Assembly (NCBI RefSeq): GCF_001039355.2 | Contig: NW_019774958.1 | Location: forward strand, 144,277 to 208,276 | Origin: Lingula anatina | Taxonomy: Eukaryota; Brachiopoda; Lingulata; Lingulida; Lingulidae | Direction: 5' to 3' | Length of the DNA: 64,000 nucleotides | In this document: positions 35,561 to 48,728 of the stretch, in pieces | Position numbering within the stretch: position 1 is the stretch's first letter | How the letters are laid out: each line of letters starts with the position of its first letter | Made by a program: the position numbers and the translations under genes | Notes under the pieces: generated by a model | The model's database searches: none | What the model saw: the letters and a program-made list of their open reading frames with translations, nothing else | Told to the model about the DNA's origin: nothing

Positions 35561-38500
35561 AGACTTGAAAGACGACTTTGCGTCTTACATTGAATTAAGG
35601 AGGTATAAGTTATAAACACCTTAATTTGATCTCAAACATAAGCAGCTCTATCCTTTTTCTTTTACCCAAACATAATCCGTTACCTACCCGTTGTGCCTGT
35701 ACCCCGTTTTCTGTAGCATAGGGCCGTGGACGAATGCGACTGCCCTGGTGCCACCTTCCCAAATAGTCATCTTGGAACCTCGAAGGGGGAAGTTGTTCCC
35801 TCCCTGGTTAGGGTTACCTCCATTCTTCAATTAAAGAGCAATAAACACAGAAATCTTTGGGCCACCTTTAGTGTTCTTATTCAGACACAGTAAGATTCTT
35901 AAAATGTCAGCCAATGACACTGAAAAGATAATTCTCTGATTTTCGCTAAGCAGAATGTTTTGCATCATATGAAATTTAATGGATTTGAAACAGTAGTACA
36001 CAATATGTATACTGGTATATGACATACTCACATCAGACGTAAAAGCTATCAGAGTGTTGTCATAGAGTCCAGCTTCTTTGAGTGCAGTTGTGATGTTTCC
36101 AATTGCTTCATCCATAGCACTTACCATACCTGTCGAACAATGACTTTAAGTTTACAGGAATTTAATATTATTGGCCAAAAAAAAGTACAACAATGAAAAA
36201 AATCGAAACATATCTTTAATTTAAATGCCATGCTTTTTGTTTTAAAAATGCATTTTTGTATAGTTTAAAGTACTTGCTGTGTAATTCACACAGAATAAAT
36301 TAACATACTGAACGTACCAGAAAAATTTCTTCTGGTTTCATCTTGAATATGAGCATACATGTTTGAATAGCGGTGTGGGACCTGGTAACAAAGGCAAAAT
36401 AGTTAATGTACCTGAAATAAACTACTTCATGATCAAACCATTTACGTGGAAATGTGATGTGAACTTTTGTGAAAAGATATAAGATTTATTTTATATTCTT
36501 TAACACCCATTTATGATATATATCTTAACATGCTGAAAATTCCAAGTGTATAAATCATTAGGAAATGCTCACCTGTACTGGAGCGTGCACATTCTGAAAA
36601 GGCAAGTACATAAAGAGAGGTCTGCTCTTGTCGTGGTTGGTGATAATTCGCTTGGCTCTCTTGGCGAACAGCTCCTAAATGTCAAGAAGAATTGAGCGCC
36701 ATGCCAGTATGATTCTGTCATTTGTGTACGTGGTGTAATCTCTGATAATCGAGACAATGTTAAAAAGCGTGCGAAAATAAACTATCAATAGATGTACGTA
36801 AATGTATTTTATGAGGTCCCGATTTATATATTTTGATAATATTCATTGGCATAAAGTCTTATGAACAAATTTGGATTTTAGACTCAAAATAAATATTATA
36901 ATTATAATTATTATTATGACCTTTTCACATCACAGGGTATACATGCACATTTAGTATTGGTTCATAAGTACATGTAGAAACGAATAAAAATAGCATTTCC
37001 TTGAATGTCATTGTTGACATACTACAATAAATGTTGTGACCATTCTTACCGCTGAGTAGATTCCTCCCTCTAACCGGTCAGGCTTTTCGTCGTCACGCAA
37101 GTCCAACGCGTTAACGCCTTCAAATAACACAGTGCAAGAAGTTTGAGTAAAGTACGATTATTGGAACCATCTTCGTTATGTTGTAAATCTTGTGCAGTTG
37201 TCCATGTTAATTTTCCGTGGCGTGTTTTTTGTTTTTTTCGGTTTGATAGTGCATAAATAAACGAAGTGCGATTGAAAAAAGCATCACATAAACAACTAAT
37301 AAGTTTGAAATGTTTAAGATCATTTACACGCATGTATGATTTAAAAAAAATTAACTTGAAAATATTATTGACGCTGTTTTGTACAGAAGGATGCAGCACA
37401 TTTGATCCCTAACCCCGTCTTAAACGGATAGTTTTCCAAATAAACATATTATTATTTATTTATCTATAATAATTGTGTTCCTTAACCTCTGTTAGCAAGC
37501 AGCACAGATAGCGGTAATTAAACTCACCTAGCGTATGAGCATAGTAATCTTCCTGTCCGTTGTAAAAGCCGAAGAAACTGTCAAAACCGCGGTACGTTGG
37601 TGTGCAGTTCCAGTTGCAGAAGCCGAGGTGCCATCTTTTGTTAATAGAAAAAAATCAGCTGATGAATATAACGCCTAACTTCAAATCAAACTGAAAAAGG
37701 CCAAATACATGTTTTATGATTCCCTTTGATTATATCAATGAATGATTACGAAAAAGCTAAAACTAGGGTATACAAAGATGTTACATTTATAGATTATGCA
37801 AATAATGTAATGGACTACAGTTTAGTCAGAACAGTTCAATCTGACAAGCACTCAACCAACTCAACGCCTGGTCAGACTTGTAGCCTCCATTTTTGGACGG
37901 TTACTGTTCCCGCATGACGGGAACCCCCCCCCCCCAAAAAAAAATTGACTTTGGTTTGGGTATCTGTAATAATACTGAAAAATACAAAAAAAATATTAAC
38001 ATAGTTGTGCATAAAAAAACTCACTTTCCAATAATAGTGTGTTGCATAGCCTTGTTCTTTGAGTACCTGTGGCAGGAGGGTGACATTATATGGGGCACAC
38101 ACCGGCTGCAGCGGCAATAAAGCCCCGTGTTGTAAGCCTGTCTTCCATGGATACAGACCTGTTAAAAAGGCACTTCTAGATCTGGAAAAGGACAGACAAA
38201 ATTCCAACTGTGAGCCATTAAGTGAATATGAAATGTTTCCCCTAATCGATTTACAGACAGGGTCATGTAACCTTGTAATCTACATATGTACAGCGAAAGT
38301 AAAAAACACATTTCCTCATGAGTGAATAATGACTATCTGTAGCTCTAGGATGTATGCATGTGCCCTCGAGACTGTTGTAACACTGTTTCTGATTGGGTAA
38401 GATGTGTTCATGTATCCATGTAACGTTGGTAACAAAGCTGTGAGCCATGAAACTGACTTAAGTATGACTTACAGTGCAGTATTCTCTAACAGACAACAAG

Positions 38501-38939
38501 ATACATTTGACGCACGTGTTACTTACGGTGTACATAAGGGGTGGACGTAACTCTGATTGAGAATCACTCCCTCGCTGGCTAGTTTATCGATGTTGGGAGA
38601 CAAAATATCGGGGTTGTTAAAACCCACGTCGTTGAAACCTGAAAAATTAACAATAGATCTAAGGCATATATCGTTAAAAACGATATCTTTGAGTAATATA
38701 ATTTGAAAGCAGCTATAGGCCTACCATTCACTCCCGGCTTTGATTCCACTGGTATATCATATAGTATATTTTCTTCCAACTGAACATATAATTCGACATT
38801 TTTGAAGGTACGAGTACACCTGTGACTTGCCTAAATCATCTGCAACTATAAACACAATGTTTGGAAGCTTGGCATACGTAAAACTCGAGCAAAGACCCGC
38901 AACAAGCACGAGCACAGTCAAACATCTGTCTGGAGCCAT

Positions 38940-40015
38940 GATTTGTGACTAAGACATTGTCTTCTGTTGGTGCATTGTGTTTTATACCTACGTTTTTAAA
39001 TACAGTGAGACGCAAACAACAAGGTCAATAAACAGGACGATCACCATACAATAAAAAGGCGAGTCCTATATGTGAGTTGAGGTCAAAATGTAGGACAAAA
39101 AGGATTTGATTCCATTACAGTGAACTTAGAATTTAGGATGTCTCGTCTCAGAATCGCTCGTTTCTCAAGAACCAAACGATTATTTTCAATAACATATGAG
39201 TATATCATCGATGTTATTTTGGTTCGCGCTGTGGGCGTCTAACATCTTTCTTTCTTTTACTTTTTTGAAAAGTAACGAGAAAGCTACCCATTCATAGTCC
39301 TGCGCTGTCCCCACTTGGGTCAGGTCACAAGTTAAATATAGACCAAGACAATTGGGAAATATTTATTTACCGAATTAACCTTGATTATTTCTCAATACTG
39401 TACATGTCTTACCGATAGAAATTAGAAATAATTCGAATGACATTAAACTTAGAAACCATCGTTCAAACAAATGGGCGCGTGGGAGAAGTAAAAAAAGAGA
39501 CGTATATATAACACACATAACGAATGAATGATTAAATAAACAAATTAATTAATTAATTAATTAAGTAGTACATGTACTAATAACTTTACCTTGAGATTTC
39601 AACACTTTCCCCTCGTCGCCAAGTTATATCATAATCCAAAACAGTAACTGAGGTGGAGACAGGTGAATCTTTCTCGTAACAGAGCAAAAATTTAGAACTC
39701 AAAAGCGGGTTTAATTTATAGACTGTCATTTTCTCAACAGTTTTGCATAGGATATATACCTTGGTGATTAAGAAAGGATTAATTTTATTATTATTATTTT
39801 GCTTAATAAACGTCTCACGTGCACTACACGCCCTCTGCAAATAAAGATATAAAGATCACGCGTGGGTGACGTTGTATCAATGCAAAACAGAAACGGAAGG
39901 GATGCCGTTATCTTTCAGAGTTAAAAATTAACCAGAAAATCTATTTCTGAGCTGTGAGTGTTCACCTCAGACGGCAAGGACTGAGCCTTGAAGTACGTAA
40001 AAGACTAAATAAAGT
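38940..40015. repeat. duplicated 5' flank of arylsulfatase copy 3
   Basis: Matches 27882-29000. Sequence 40010-40240 then matches 29245-29440. Confidence 0.8.
38980..38986 (-). promoter_or_regulatory. TATA box of arylsulfatase copy 3
   Basis: TATAAAA on the minus strand, about 41 bases before the ATG, aligned with the boxes of copies 1 and 2. The promoter of this frameshifted copy therefore still looks intact. Confidence 0.55.
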
Positions 40016-41677
40016 ATATGTGTCAACTAAGCTAAGACTTATATATATGCTTATTTAAAGCAGTGAAAGAATCGCATTTACTCTTAAAGCATACTTTGGT
40101 GTTTTTTAAATAGGGCATCATCTTTGGAAGTACCCAAGACCCAGTAAACAGCATGCGAAATCCGTTCTCGAAGGCACACTGTTGAAACCTTGGACATAAT
40201 AACGTTATTATGTCCAAGTTGAAACTGATTTAAGTTATTTTCGATACAAAAGAAGAATAGTATAGTTCTTTCTTGTATTTTTTGCGCACCACACTATAAA
40301 ATATGCACCTAATATTGGAGTCCCATTTCTTGCCCTCAAAAATAGCAACATCGCTTTATCTTCCCCACCGCACCCCACCCCTCTTAACCACTATGTAACA
40401 TCGCTCGTTTGTTTCCGGGACGTTCTAATACATGTACGAGTAGCTCCTAATATACAAATTCTTGAAAAAACATATCTCAATTCAACATCATGTTCCATGG
40501 GCAACATGCACAGCACCCTTCAACAGTTAATTAAAGGTCAAGAAGTCCTGAACACATGAACAGTATATTAGTTATACATTTTTTCATCGACTTCTGACGT
40601 TTGCCGGACGCTATTATTTGAGTTGGTGTCAGATGAGCGTGGGATATATCAATATTTACCATGGTAGGATTTCGGCTTCAAAAAATATTCTCGTTTTGGC
40701 ACGTTACGCTTTATAATAATCAATCACAGGGAGTTTGTAATAGCATATCCACTCTTCTTTTTTTAGCACGATTGACATTACTGAAGGTTCAAACGCCAAA
40801 ATCTGTCATACACGTATCTTATTAATTCATAAAATATCGTGGCATTAATGACTGCTTTGATTAATTTGTGGTTATTTGACGTCAATCTTCATCAAGTGTT
40901 TTTTAAAAAAAAGAATTAAAAACATATCTTCAAAAAGTTTTATAATTGATTTGACTGGCTGTTATCTTTTACATTGTACAATTTATTTTTAATATCTTAA
41001 AATCCTGTCCATCAATTCAATCACATTTTAGTTCACATCTTAATATCTTAACTACCTTTTCATTTACTTTATTCATCTTATTCTGTTCATTTTACCCATG
41101 TAAAGCATACAGAATATTTTATGTGGATTTTATAAATGAATAAATATTATTATTAATAGCTGGATACAGAAAAAAATATACTAAAAATATCTTTTATAAG
41201 CTTTTACGACGGGGTTCTTGGGATGCAAATCAACACAAATAAAAAATTTACATAACAAATCATTTTTATTAGAAATGAAAATGAAATATTACAGAATCAC
41301 ACAAAATGAAGAACATTTAACACAGATGTCAGGCAATTATTCCATAATAATATGCTTTATACAATTATCAAAAGCTTAAGGTACATTTGGTTAATTGAGG
41401 AAAATTAGTCAGAATGACAGTGTAAGTTGTTAAAAAGTTATTCTGTATAGCAAAACTATTATGAACATTTGAATATAAATTGAATATAAAAATACATATT
41501 CAATTATCTTCTTATAAGAAAATGACCATAAAATACTGGCCCTATTGGTCTAAGTAAGATAAATATTAAAAAATCTTCCTACTCTTGTTAAATAATATAA
41601 GACAAAAAAAGATGCACACCCTGTTTACACAATTTAGAATATGGACACAGAATGATAAGGACAAGAATGCACCACAT

Positions 41678-42173
41678 ACATAGGCGTCCGCAGAAAATTT
41701 TCCAGGGGGGGGGGGGGGGGTCAAAGTACCAGGGGCAGATTTAGGCCATCTTCTGGGTCTTCCGGAAGACGGTCAGATTTTCAAGTTTACATTGACAGGT
41801 ATCTAATGTTTTCTGTCGGAAGATGGTCAAAATGGAGGATGGATCAACAAAGATAATTTGGAAGACTGTGAGAAAATGTCTCTGGATCCGCCCCCGAGTA
41901 CCCTAGGTTCTAGATTCTGGTATTGCCAGCTCGATCTTGACTTCATATATTACCCATATCAGCAATACCATTACTAGTAAAAATGACTCCAAGGTATATT
42001 TAATATTTACAAGCTAATTTTTACGTTGCTCTGACACTCAGGGTAGGTCAAAGTCATTGAAGGGGGAAATAATGATTGGCTGGGTACCCACAATAAAAAT
42101 GCAGTTCCAAAATCCCAGGGGGGTCAAGTGATCCCATTGACCCCCCCCCCCCACCCCCTGAGGACGCCCATGT
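41678..42173. mobile_element. 496-bp inverted-repeat element with 6-bp target duplication
   Basis: It begins ACATAGGCGTCC and ends GGACGCCCATGT, which are complementary except at one base. The direct repeat CCACAT flanks it at 41672-41677 and 42174-42179. Poly-G and poly-C runs lie just inside the ends. There is no transposase frame. Confidence 0.7.
41755..41880. repeat. left arm of a long inverted repeat
   Basis: About 126 bases are the reverse complement, at roughly 85 to 90 percent by eye, of 42373-42500. Both contain GGATGGATCAACAAAGATAA or its complement. The left arm lies inside the 41678-42173 element while the right arm lies outside it. Confidence 0.75.
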
Positions 42174-42372
42174 CCACATACAAAGTCTGTCCACTATATC
42201 TCATCCAATAGTGAACCTACATCTGTTGTAGGAAATGGCAGGTTCTGGCACTTGACATTGAAAGGGGGCGGTGAAGTACCACTGAGCAAGTCCTACTCTT
42301 TCTATCTCTCTACTATTTTTTTTCTTTACTGTAATTCCATTCCTCTATACAGTTCAGGGACAGGTGCAGATA

Positions 42373-42500
42373 TGTTTTCTGACAGTCCTCCAAATTATCT
42401 TTGTTGATCCATCCTCCATTTTTGACCGTTTTCCGACAGAAAAACTTAGATGCCTTTCAATGTAAACTTGAAAAATTCTGACCATCTTCCAAAAGACCCA
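42373..42500. repeat. right arm of a long inverted repeat
   Basis: Complement of 41755-41880. About 490 bases separate the arms, so a transcript across them could fold into a long hairpin. Confidence 0.75.
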
Positions 42501-43006
42501 TGGTACACAAATTAAAAAAACTATCCATTCTATATGATTCTCTAAATCTAGTTCATGAAAACTCTATAGCTAAGGCCTCTACATTGCTTTATGTACCAGC
42601 TTTTTTAATTGCCATTTAATTGAAAAGGTGGGAAATATATGCATTCTCAAAAGATTGTTGATAAAGCTGCAAATCAAATTTCTTAGGCACCGACTATCAC
42701 AGAAATGCTAAAAATGTGTGAGGTTGATCTCTTTTCACCATTTATCCATATTTTCTCTGTAAGAAAAAAAATACATCTTAGTTATTTCTTTAAAGAATCA
42801 ATCAGTCATACCAGTAAAAGCCAACATTAAATCAAGCTTACTCTTATGACATGATTTCTATATCTGTGGAAAAGAGAGTTACCTTGTTCCGAAAGAAAAT
42901 TTTGAAACTAACAGAAATTGCTAAATTATATAATAAATTCTGTTATTTTGAAAATATCTACCTGTCAATAAACTTTTACTTACATGTGTTATAAGGTAAC
43001 AACAGA

Positions 43007-45652
43007 TTACGGATTTCCTTTTGAATCTTTGCCATTTTCTGTTGTTTCCTCATCTTCACCTTCAGCTGCTTTGTTTTCCTAAATTCAGATCCAAAAGTAA
43101 TTAAATGTACATTCATAATAAGAATACCATTAAATCCATGAATTTAGAGATTATTAAAATCAAGTCAATTTAGATCTCTAACATAATACTGCATTTGCAT
43201 GCTTTGTCATTAGCAGTTAAAACCAGAATAAAAATTCTTGAAATAATAGTTGCATTTTTTTATATTTCAACCACACTATACTACTGTATAAAAACAAAGC
43301 TTTAATTCTTTACTTTTCCCTTCTGCAGTTTTAATTCCACTTTGTTTGCTGTTTCCTCTACATCATCTGTTAAGTTGGAGACAATAACGGCAGCCCAGGC
43401 CAGGCCCAAAACAATCCATCCAGTCACAGCCAAACGATACACACCCCGAAAGGCTGGATCACTTTCAACACCTGAAAATCAGAAAAGAAATATCAATTTT
43501 AAAACCTTTAACATAATGGTACAAAATACTTAAATCAACACCCAAATGATATTCAGTGTTGAATGCATGGGTGAAAAACTGAAAATCTTAAAAATATAAC
43601 TTGCAATTTCACATCTAATCACAGACTGAAAATCCCATAATAAGGCATAATCCTGAAATTTTTCACCCATGTGAATATAGCAACAGTGTTGTGGTTGGCC
43701 AGTCACACTTTGCTTCTTTTGCAATCCTTGAACAGTTAACCAGACTTTACTGATCATCTGGTATAAATAATCATTGTCTACATCATCATCAGGATAAAAC
43801 TGAATGCACAGCTCTTACATAATACCACTTTGCAAAACATGTAAATCTATACTGAGCCTCTAACTTATAATTAGCCATTTTAAGGTAGGGCAGAAAAGAA
43901 ACACACTATTTATGACAATATTTTTTTTTAAATAATATGTACTTAATCACACAATACCCTCAATGCATGCTTACCAGCAACAAAGTCCCCAAATCCAATT
44001 GTGGTCAGAGTGATGAAAGTATAGTACAAACTCTCAGCATAAGTCCAGCCTTCTATAGCAGTAAATATACCAGCAGGAACAATCATGAACAGGATTATTC
44101 CCAATGCTAGCGTAAGCAATGACTTTATAATCCAGATTTTTCTACTTTCTTTGCCTGGGAAGCATCTATTTCGCAATTTCTGAGCTCCATTTTTTATTTT
44201 TTGACCTATCGTGGCAAGGATAACGCCCATCATTGGAATGCCAAATATGGCGTATATGACACAGAAGGCACGTCCACCTGCAGTTGTTGGGGAGATGTTT
44301 CCATATCCTAAAAGAAATTTAATTGAGGTGTTATCTCATTTGACGTTATATAATGGTAAAAGCAAAAATTTTTACAGATTGTTTTTTTTTTTTGGTTCCA
44401 TTTATAAATAAATTTATTGTAAATACTGTAATGTATTCATTACCATCATATAATAAATCCTCCTATCTCATTAAAGTATAAAGGCACATGCATCATTACT
44501 AATAAAATACAAGTATACAGAAATGAATAAACAATCAGGTTCATGTGTGGCACATATCATTTTAACTCTACCATTTTGCCACTCAAATCTAATTCACTAA
44601 TTCAAAAACATCTTATTTCAGGTAGAAAATACAAATGGAGCTTGCACAGTTATACAAATGGTGCATTCATGCAAATAATTATCTAGGATAACAGAAGGAG
44701 AAATCAATTAATTTCTTTCATATGCTGGGAGTTTTTTTGATTCCTACCTATAGTTGTGATAATTGTAGCAGAGAAAAACACAGCACTTGGAATGTCCCAG
44801 TTAGAAGCACTTTGTGTTGAATTGGTCTGCAATACACCACTGTCATAAGCCTTAATAATGGTTTTGATGAGAGTTTCCAGTTCCTCTTGACTTACACATG
44901 TAAAATTCTCTAGAATAAGATAAAAAAAAAGCTTCAAAATAATGAGTCCCTGACTTTACAAACATAATATTGTACATGTATGTCTTCATTTTGCTGTTTT
45001 ATCAAATATTTTAATGTGCCATATCAGATTTATTCAGGAGTAATCAGAAAAGTGCTGATATGATATATGATATGATAAGATATGATATGATATGATACGA
45101 TATGATACTACCCTGTTTATACAGTAATTCCTTGACTTTATTCAATAGGGGAAATTGCTAATTTTACAAATACTGATTTTTTGATGGTCATAATTTCTTA
45201 AAATTTGAATATTCCTATTTAGTGGTTGCAATGAAATTAAAAAGCGGGCTACTCTACAGTATGGTTCTATTCTATGCAGTTTAAGCACCTCAAATGGTTA
45301 TGCTTTATAAAAATTAGTTTTTGTGATTATAAAATTACATATCTGACAGTTTGATCATTTTTGCCCATTGAAAAGATTGAGTAATTATCATACTTGCAGA
45401 TATAAGACATCTTAATATATATTTCTGTACCATTGGCCTAAAACACAGCAAAGTGAAAATAAGTAATCACTGCCTATTCATGAGTATCAAAGTTAAAGTC
45501 ATATACTTACTAAGGAAATTCTGATATCCTGTGAAAGCTGTTGTCCTCACTGTATCCTCATTTGGAGTTTCTATGAAATGGAACACTACTCCACCAATGA
45601 TAACATATATGAGACAAACAAACAAAAGCAAGGCTAAGACCCAGCCCTTCAT
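43007..45652 (-). CDS. two-pore-domain potassium channel, TREK-like (5 coding exons, ~288 aa)
   Basis: Exons: 45652-45511, 44909-44748, 44307-43975, 43471-43314 and 43078-43007. They total 867 nt with TAA, all phases consistent. It is a plasma-membrane K+ leak channel. The layout is the K2P type: M1 (about 3-25), a long extracellular cap with an NFT glycosylation site, first pore loop with filter TTIGYGN (about 99-105), and M2 with the YAIFGIP motif. Then come a basic loop, M3, second filter TTIGFGD (about 203-209), and M4 (GWIVLGLAWAAVIV). The acidic tail is short (EGEDEETTENGK). The second filter and M4 resemble the TREK (KCNK2/10) branch, but the tail is much shorter than in vertebrate TREK. 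A 5'-untranslated part of exon 1 reaches an acceptor at 45713. The neighbour on the right is SPATA7, in divergent orientation as for vertebrate KCNK10. Two such subunits form one channel. Confidence 0.92.
45056..45108. repeat. ATGAT pentanucleotide repeat
   Basis: Period-5 GATAT repeats in intron 1 of the potassium channel gene. Confidence 0.9.
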
Positions 45653-46221
45653 GTTGCCCCAAAAAACCGACTGGAGGGTTCAAGTTTCACCAGGTTAAGC
45701 CAGTAAATAGGTCCTGAAAATAAACATATCAATTTGCAATACATTTAGTCAAAGCATAACCATTCAAAGGAACATTATGTTTGCTTCAGCAGAATTATAG
45801 GGTCAAAGGAATCTCTTTATCCTTTAAGCCTCCATTTTGTGCACACATATTAAAGTGGACTGGGGTAATAGCATCCAATGCTTTTTTTAAATAAAAAATA
45901 TCAATTAAAAATATCGTTCTTTGTTGATTTACATTTGTTACCAGCTCCAAGTCGTATTTCTCCATTTGAATTATCATCATTCAGACTAAACACTTATATT
46001 GAGTACTATCCTTGTCATGTATGTGTGGATCAATTTCTCCTCTCAACAAGCACACGTATTTACTATGTAGTGAACAAATATATATCAAAGTACATAATTT
46101 ATAAGCACAACTGATATCATACCCTTTCCATTAAATATTTGATGACGGAATTTCACCTGAAACATATGTGGAAACTAGAGATATATGTGGAAGTTTATAT
46201 GCTGCACCAGAACGATTTTGG

Positions 46222-46223
<2 letters not shown>

Positions 46224-46274
<51 letters not shown>

Positions 46275-46298
46275 TTTATTATTATTATTATTATTATG
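46224..46298. repeat. AAT trinucleotide repeat turning into its complement TTA
   Basis: About 16 TAA/AAT units are followed directly by about 8 TTA units, forming a simple-sequence palindrome upstream of the potassium channel coding exons. Confidence 0.95.
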
Positions 46299-48603
46299 TA
46301 AAACCATTTCACCTAATAAAAACAAAGATAAAATCTGTTTATGTTGTGCTTTAAAACTATGTACCACTACTTTCAGACAAAAGCCACTGAATGTCTTTTT
46401 GACATTTTAAAACAAGTCCCATAGTGTTTGCAATATGGCTTGACCAAAAGTAATATTAATTTATCGATTAAAATGGTATAAAATGTCCAATCCAAGGGAA
46501 GGAACAGTTCAAGCACAGATTCACAAGTACGTAGGAGAATTTTTTTTCATACAGATTATCCAATTCTGGTGGGAAAATCCCAGATCAGATGCCTTAAATT
46601 GTTAAACTCTACAAGCCTTGACTACACATACATGTTACCTGTAATTCAATCTGAGACCTCTCTGTTAATGCCCTCGAGCCTAAAATATGATTACTGTATC
46701 CAATTAAATCCATACCATACACACAATTAATTGATTAAATCTTAACTACAGCCCATCCTGTCCAGACCGATAATTTATGTACATTTTATCTAAATTCACA
46801 AGGTCCATCTCACCTGAATTTCTTTGAATAAGCTGTAAAACACAGCCAGTCTTCTAAAGATGCTCTATTGATTTTCCACTGTCTTAGGCACATCCACAGT
46901 TGTCATCAACGACTTATCAATAATGTTTCTGTGCCTCTGACATCTGGTATTTACCTCTAAATCAAACACTTATAACAGTGTTCTATAGCTATTAGAAACG
47001 TTAATTCAGACAACACGATGTTTGCTACATTAAGTAATGAATTCAATATCTATTCAATATCCAATGTGGCACTCGTAACGAGAAGGACACACTTCAATTC
47101 CTTGAGATACAATTTTTAATATCGTTTTTCCTCTCAAAGCTGATTGTCAGATTGTCAGGAAAAAAGGAAGTGATAAATTACCAGAGGTGGAAAAGATCAA
47201 TACATTAATTTCTCATCCCTGATGATCACTTCTCAGACAAAAAAGAGAAAACAAATATCAATACTGAGCCTAGCAGTGATAATTTATACATAATCACCAT
47301 AGTGAAAAACAAAAAGAAGAATTAAGCTCATTAACTGAAAATATATTCAGGATAATAGATAGTGCCAGGGCATGCTTTGTAAAATACTGCCAGAGAACTT
47401 AATTTCCTGTAACAGATTGTTATGACCTTCTGCTAGTAGCAAAGGATTAATTATACCCAGTATTCTTTAAGGATAAAAAGTTCATTTTAAAATTTGGCAT
47501 ACCACAATACAGCTTGACTTTCCAAATTTAAGGTTGAATTATACTTCTTTGAAATGCCAAATGAACTGCAACTCACAGATCCCTCAAAATCAATAAATCA
47601 ATTGACTCATCAATCAAACAATCAATCATCAATCACTCAACTAAAGTCCATGTATTTATAATTAACTGGTCGATCAATAATAATGATTAAGTTAATTAGA
47701 CGCGTTCCTGGCAGGGATGCTGTTAATTACCAGAATCCTGTGATAACTCATGCCAAATGCATGCTAAGAACAATACCTGTTGAACGATTCAGTCATGAAG
47801 TATCTTTTTTAATACGATAACTGATCATTAACATTAATATTGACCATATGGATATTACTGACCATATGGATATTTGTATACTAGTTAATTATCATGTGCT
47901 GTTGTTTAGAAACCTCAAAAGGATGATTTTGCAAAGCGTCCAAACACACAGTGACCAGTTTTACATGTGTTAAAACATTAAAAACTGATAAACCAAAAGA
48001 AATTTTCGTGGTTAGGACTCAACCATATATATGTCACATATTTTGTATATACATGTACTGGTACAAGAATCCAAATAATAACGTTTTCGACCGCTGTAAA
48101 CTTGTGTTCAATAATATTAATTAATTTTTTAAAAAGTTAATAAAACTTCTTTTCCTCACCTAAATCCGACTGGATTGTACTACAGTTTGTTTGAAATGCG
48201 GTGGAATTCACCAAAGAAGAATAACAAACATAGCTTTCTGTTGCGCTATAGTGAGTAACAGGTGTGCTAACATCACTATGTAGTTTTACGCTTAAATAAA
48301 CACGAGTGACCCTCGATAACGCTTCATCTTTTCATAAATATCACGAATCGAAAACGAGGGTCTAATTTGGATATGCTGCACTAAAGTAACATGAGGGAAA
48401 AAACTGATCAATAGAAAAAGAAAACCTACTTTTTATGAAGTGATACTCAAAATCGACCTCTTGTCATAAAAAATTCATGTTTGTGCCAGCTTGTCACAAC
48501 ATATGTGCTCGGATCAGAATTGGGATTATGCAGAGAGAGGTTTGAGAGTATGCAATGCTATTGGAGAGTATTTGAAAAGGCAGCCCTGGATAAGACGGAC
48601 ATT

Positions 48604-48650
48604 TTGATTGGTCAATTTGTGTGGTTGATAGTAACAAATATGGCGTACTA
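48604..48650 (+). promoter_or_regulatory. SPATA7 upstream motifs: CCAAT box and weak X-box-like site
   Basis: ATTGGTCA (an inverted CCAAT) lies just before GTTGATAGTAAC at 48624-48635, whose right half fits the RFX half site RGYAAC. AAATATGGCG, a YY1-like word, follows. All are upstream of the ATG at 48729. Short motifs like these occur by chance. Confidence 0.3.
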
Positions 48651-48728
48651 AGCCGAAAAAAAGAACTCCGTTTTCGGAGTTTAAAACGACATTTACACCC
48701 TTTTCGTTCCCATTTGTTAACATTCAAC

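Larger units (their letters stand above)
33584..38939 (-). pseudogene. arylsulfatase B-like sulfatase, copy 3, frameshifted in exon 3
   Basis: Exons: 38939-38831, 38638-38527, 38181-38025, 37634-37528, 37117-37050, 36674-36573, 36381-36318, 36129-36032, 35824-35688, 35327-35269, 35138-35009, 34375-34182 and 33756-33584. All splice sites and motifs ([31 protein letters not shown]) are kept. However, exon 3 is 157 nt instead of 156. One extra base near 38036 turns the ATHIIGK of copy 2 into ATHYYWK. Read on, exon 4 then meets a TGA after 17 codons, giving about 143 residues with no complete catalytic domain. The rest of the frame is otherwise clean, so this is either a very young pseudogene or an assembly/sequencing error. 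Intron 1 has the GC donor. Two private intron changes (34760-34979, 35322-35560) mark this copy. Confidence 0.85.
40260..43000. other. intergenic stretch with inverted-repeat elements
   Basis: No gene is recognised. It contains the element at 41678-42173, long inverted arms at 41755-41880 and 42373-42500, and AT-rich sequence that probably includes the 3' untranslated region of the potassium channel gene near its right end. Confidence 0.6.
45714..48700. other. region between the K2P and SPATA7 start codons
   Basis: Probably holds the 5' intron(s) of the potassium channel and a shared promoter region. On the minus strand, donor-like sites follow TTCAG at 46814 and TTTAG at 48160. Either could end a non-coding first exon that splices to the acceptor at 45713. 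If 48160 is right, the two genes start less than about 570 bases apart. No coding sequence is seen. Confidence 0.45.

Noticed and set aside
46131-46367. Poly-Tyr and poly-Asn frames
   Set aside because: They come from the AAT/TTA simple repeat.
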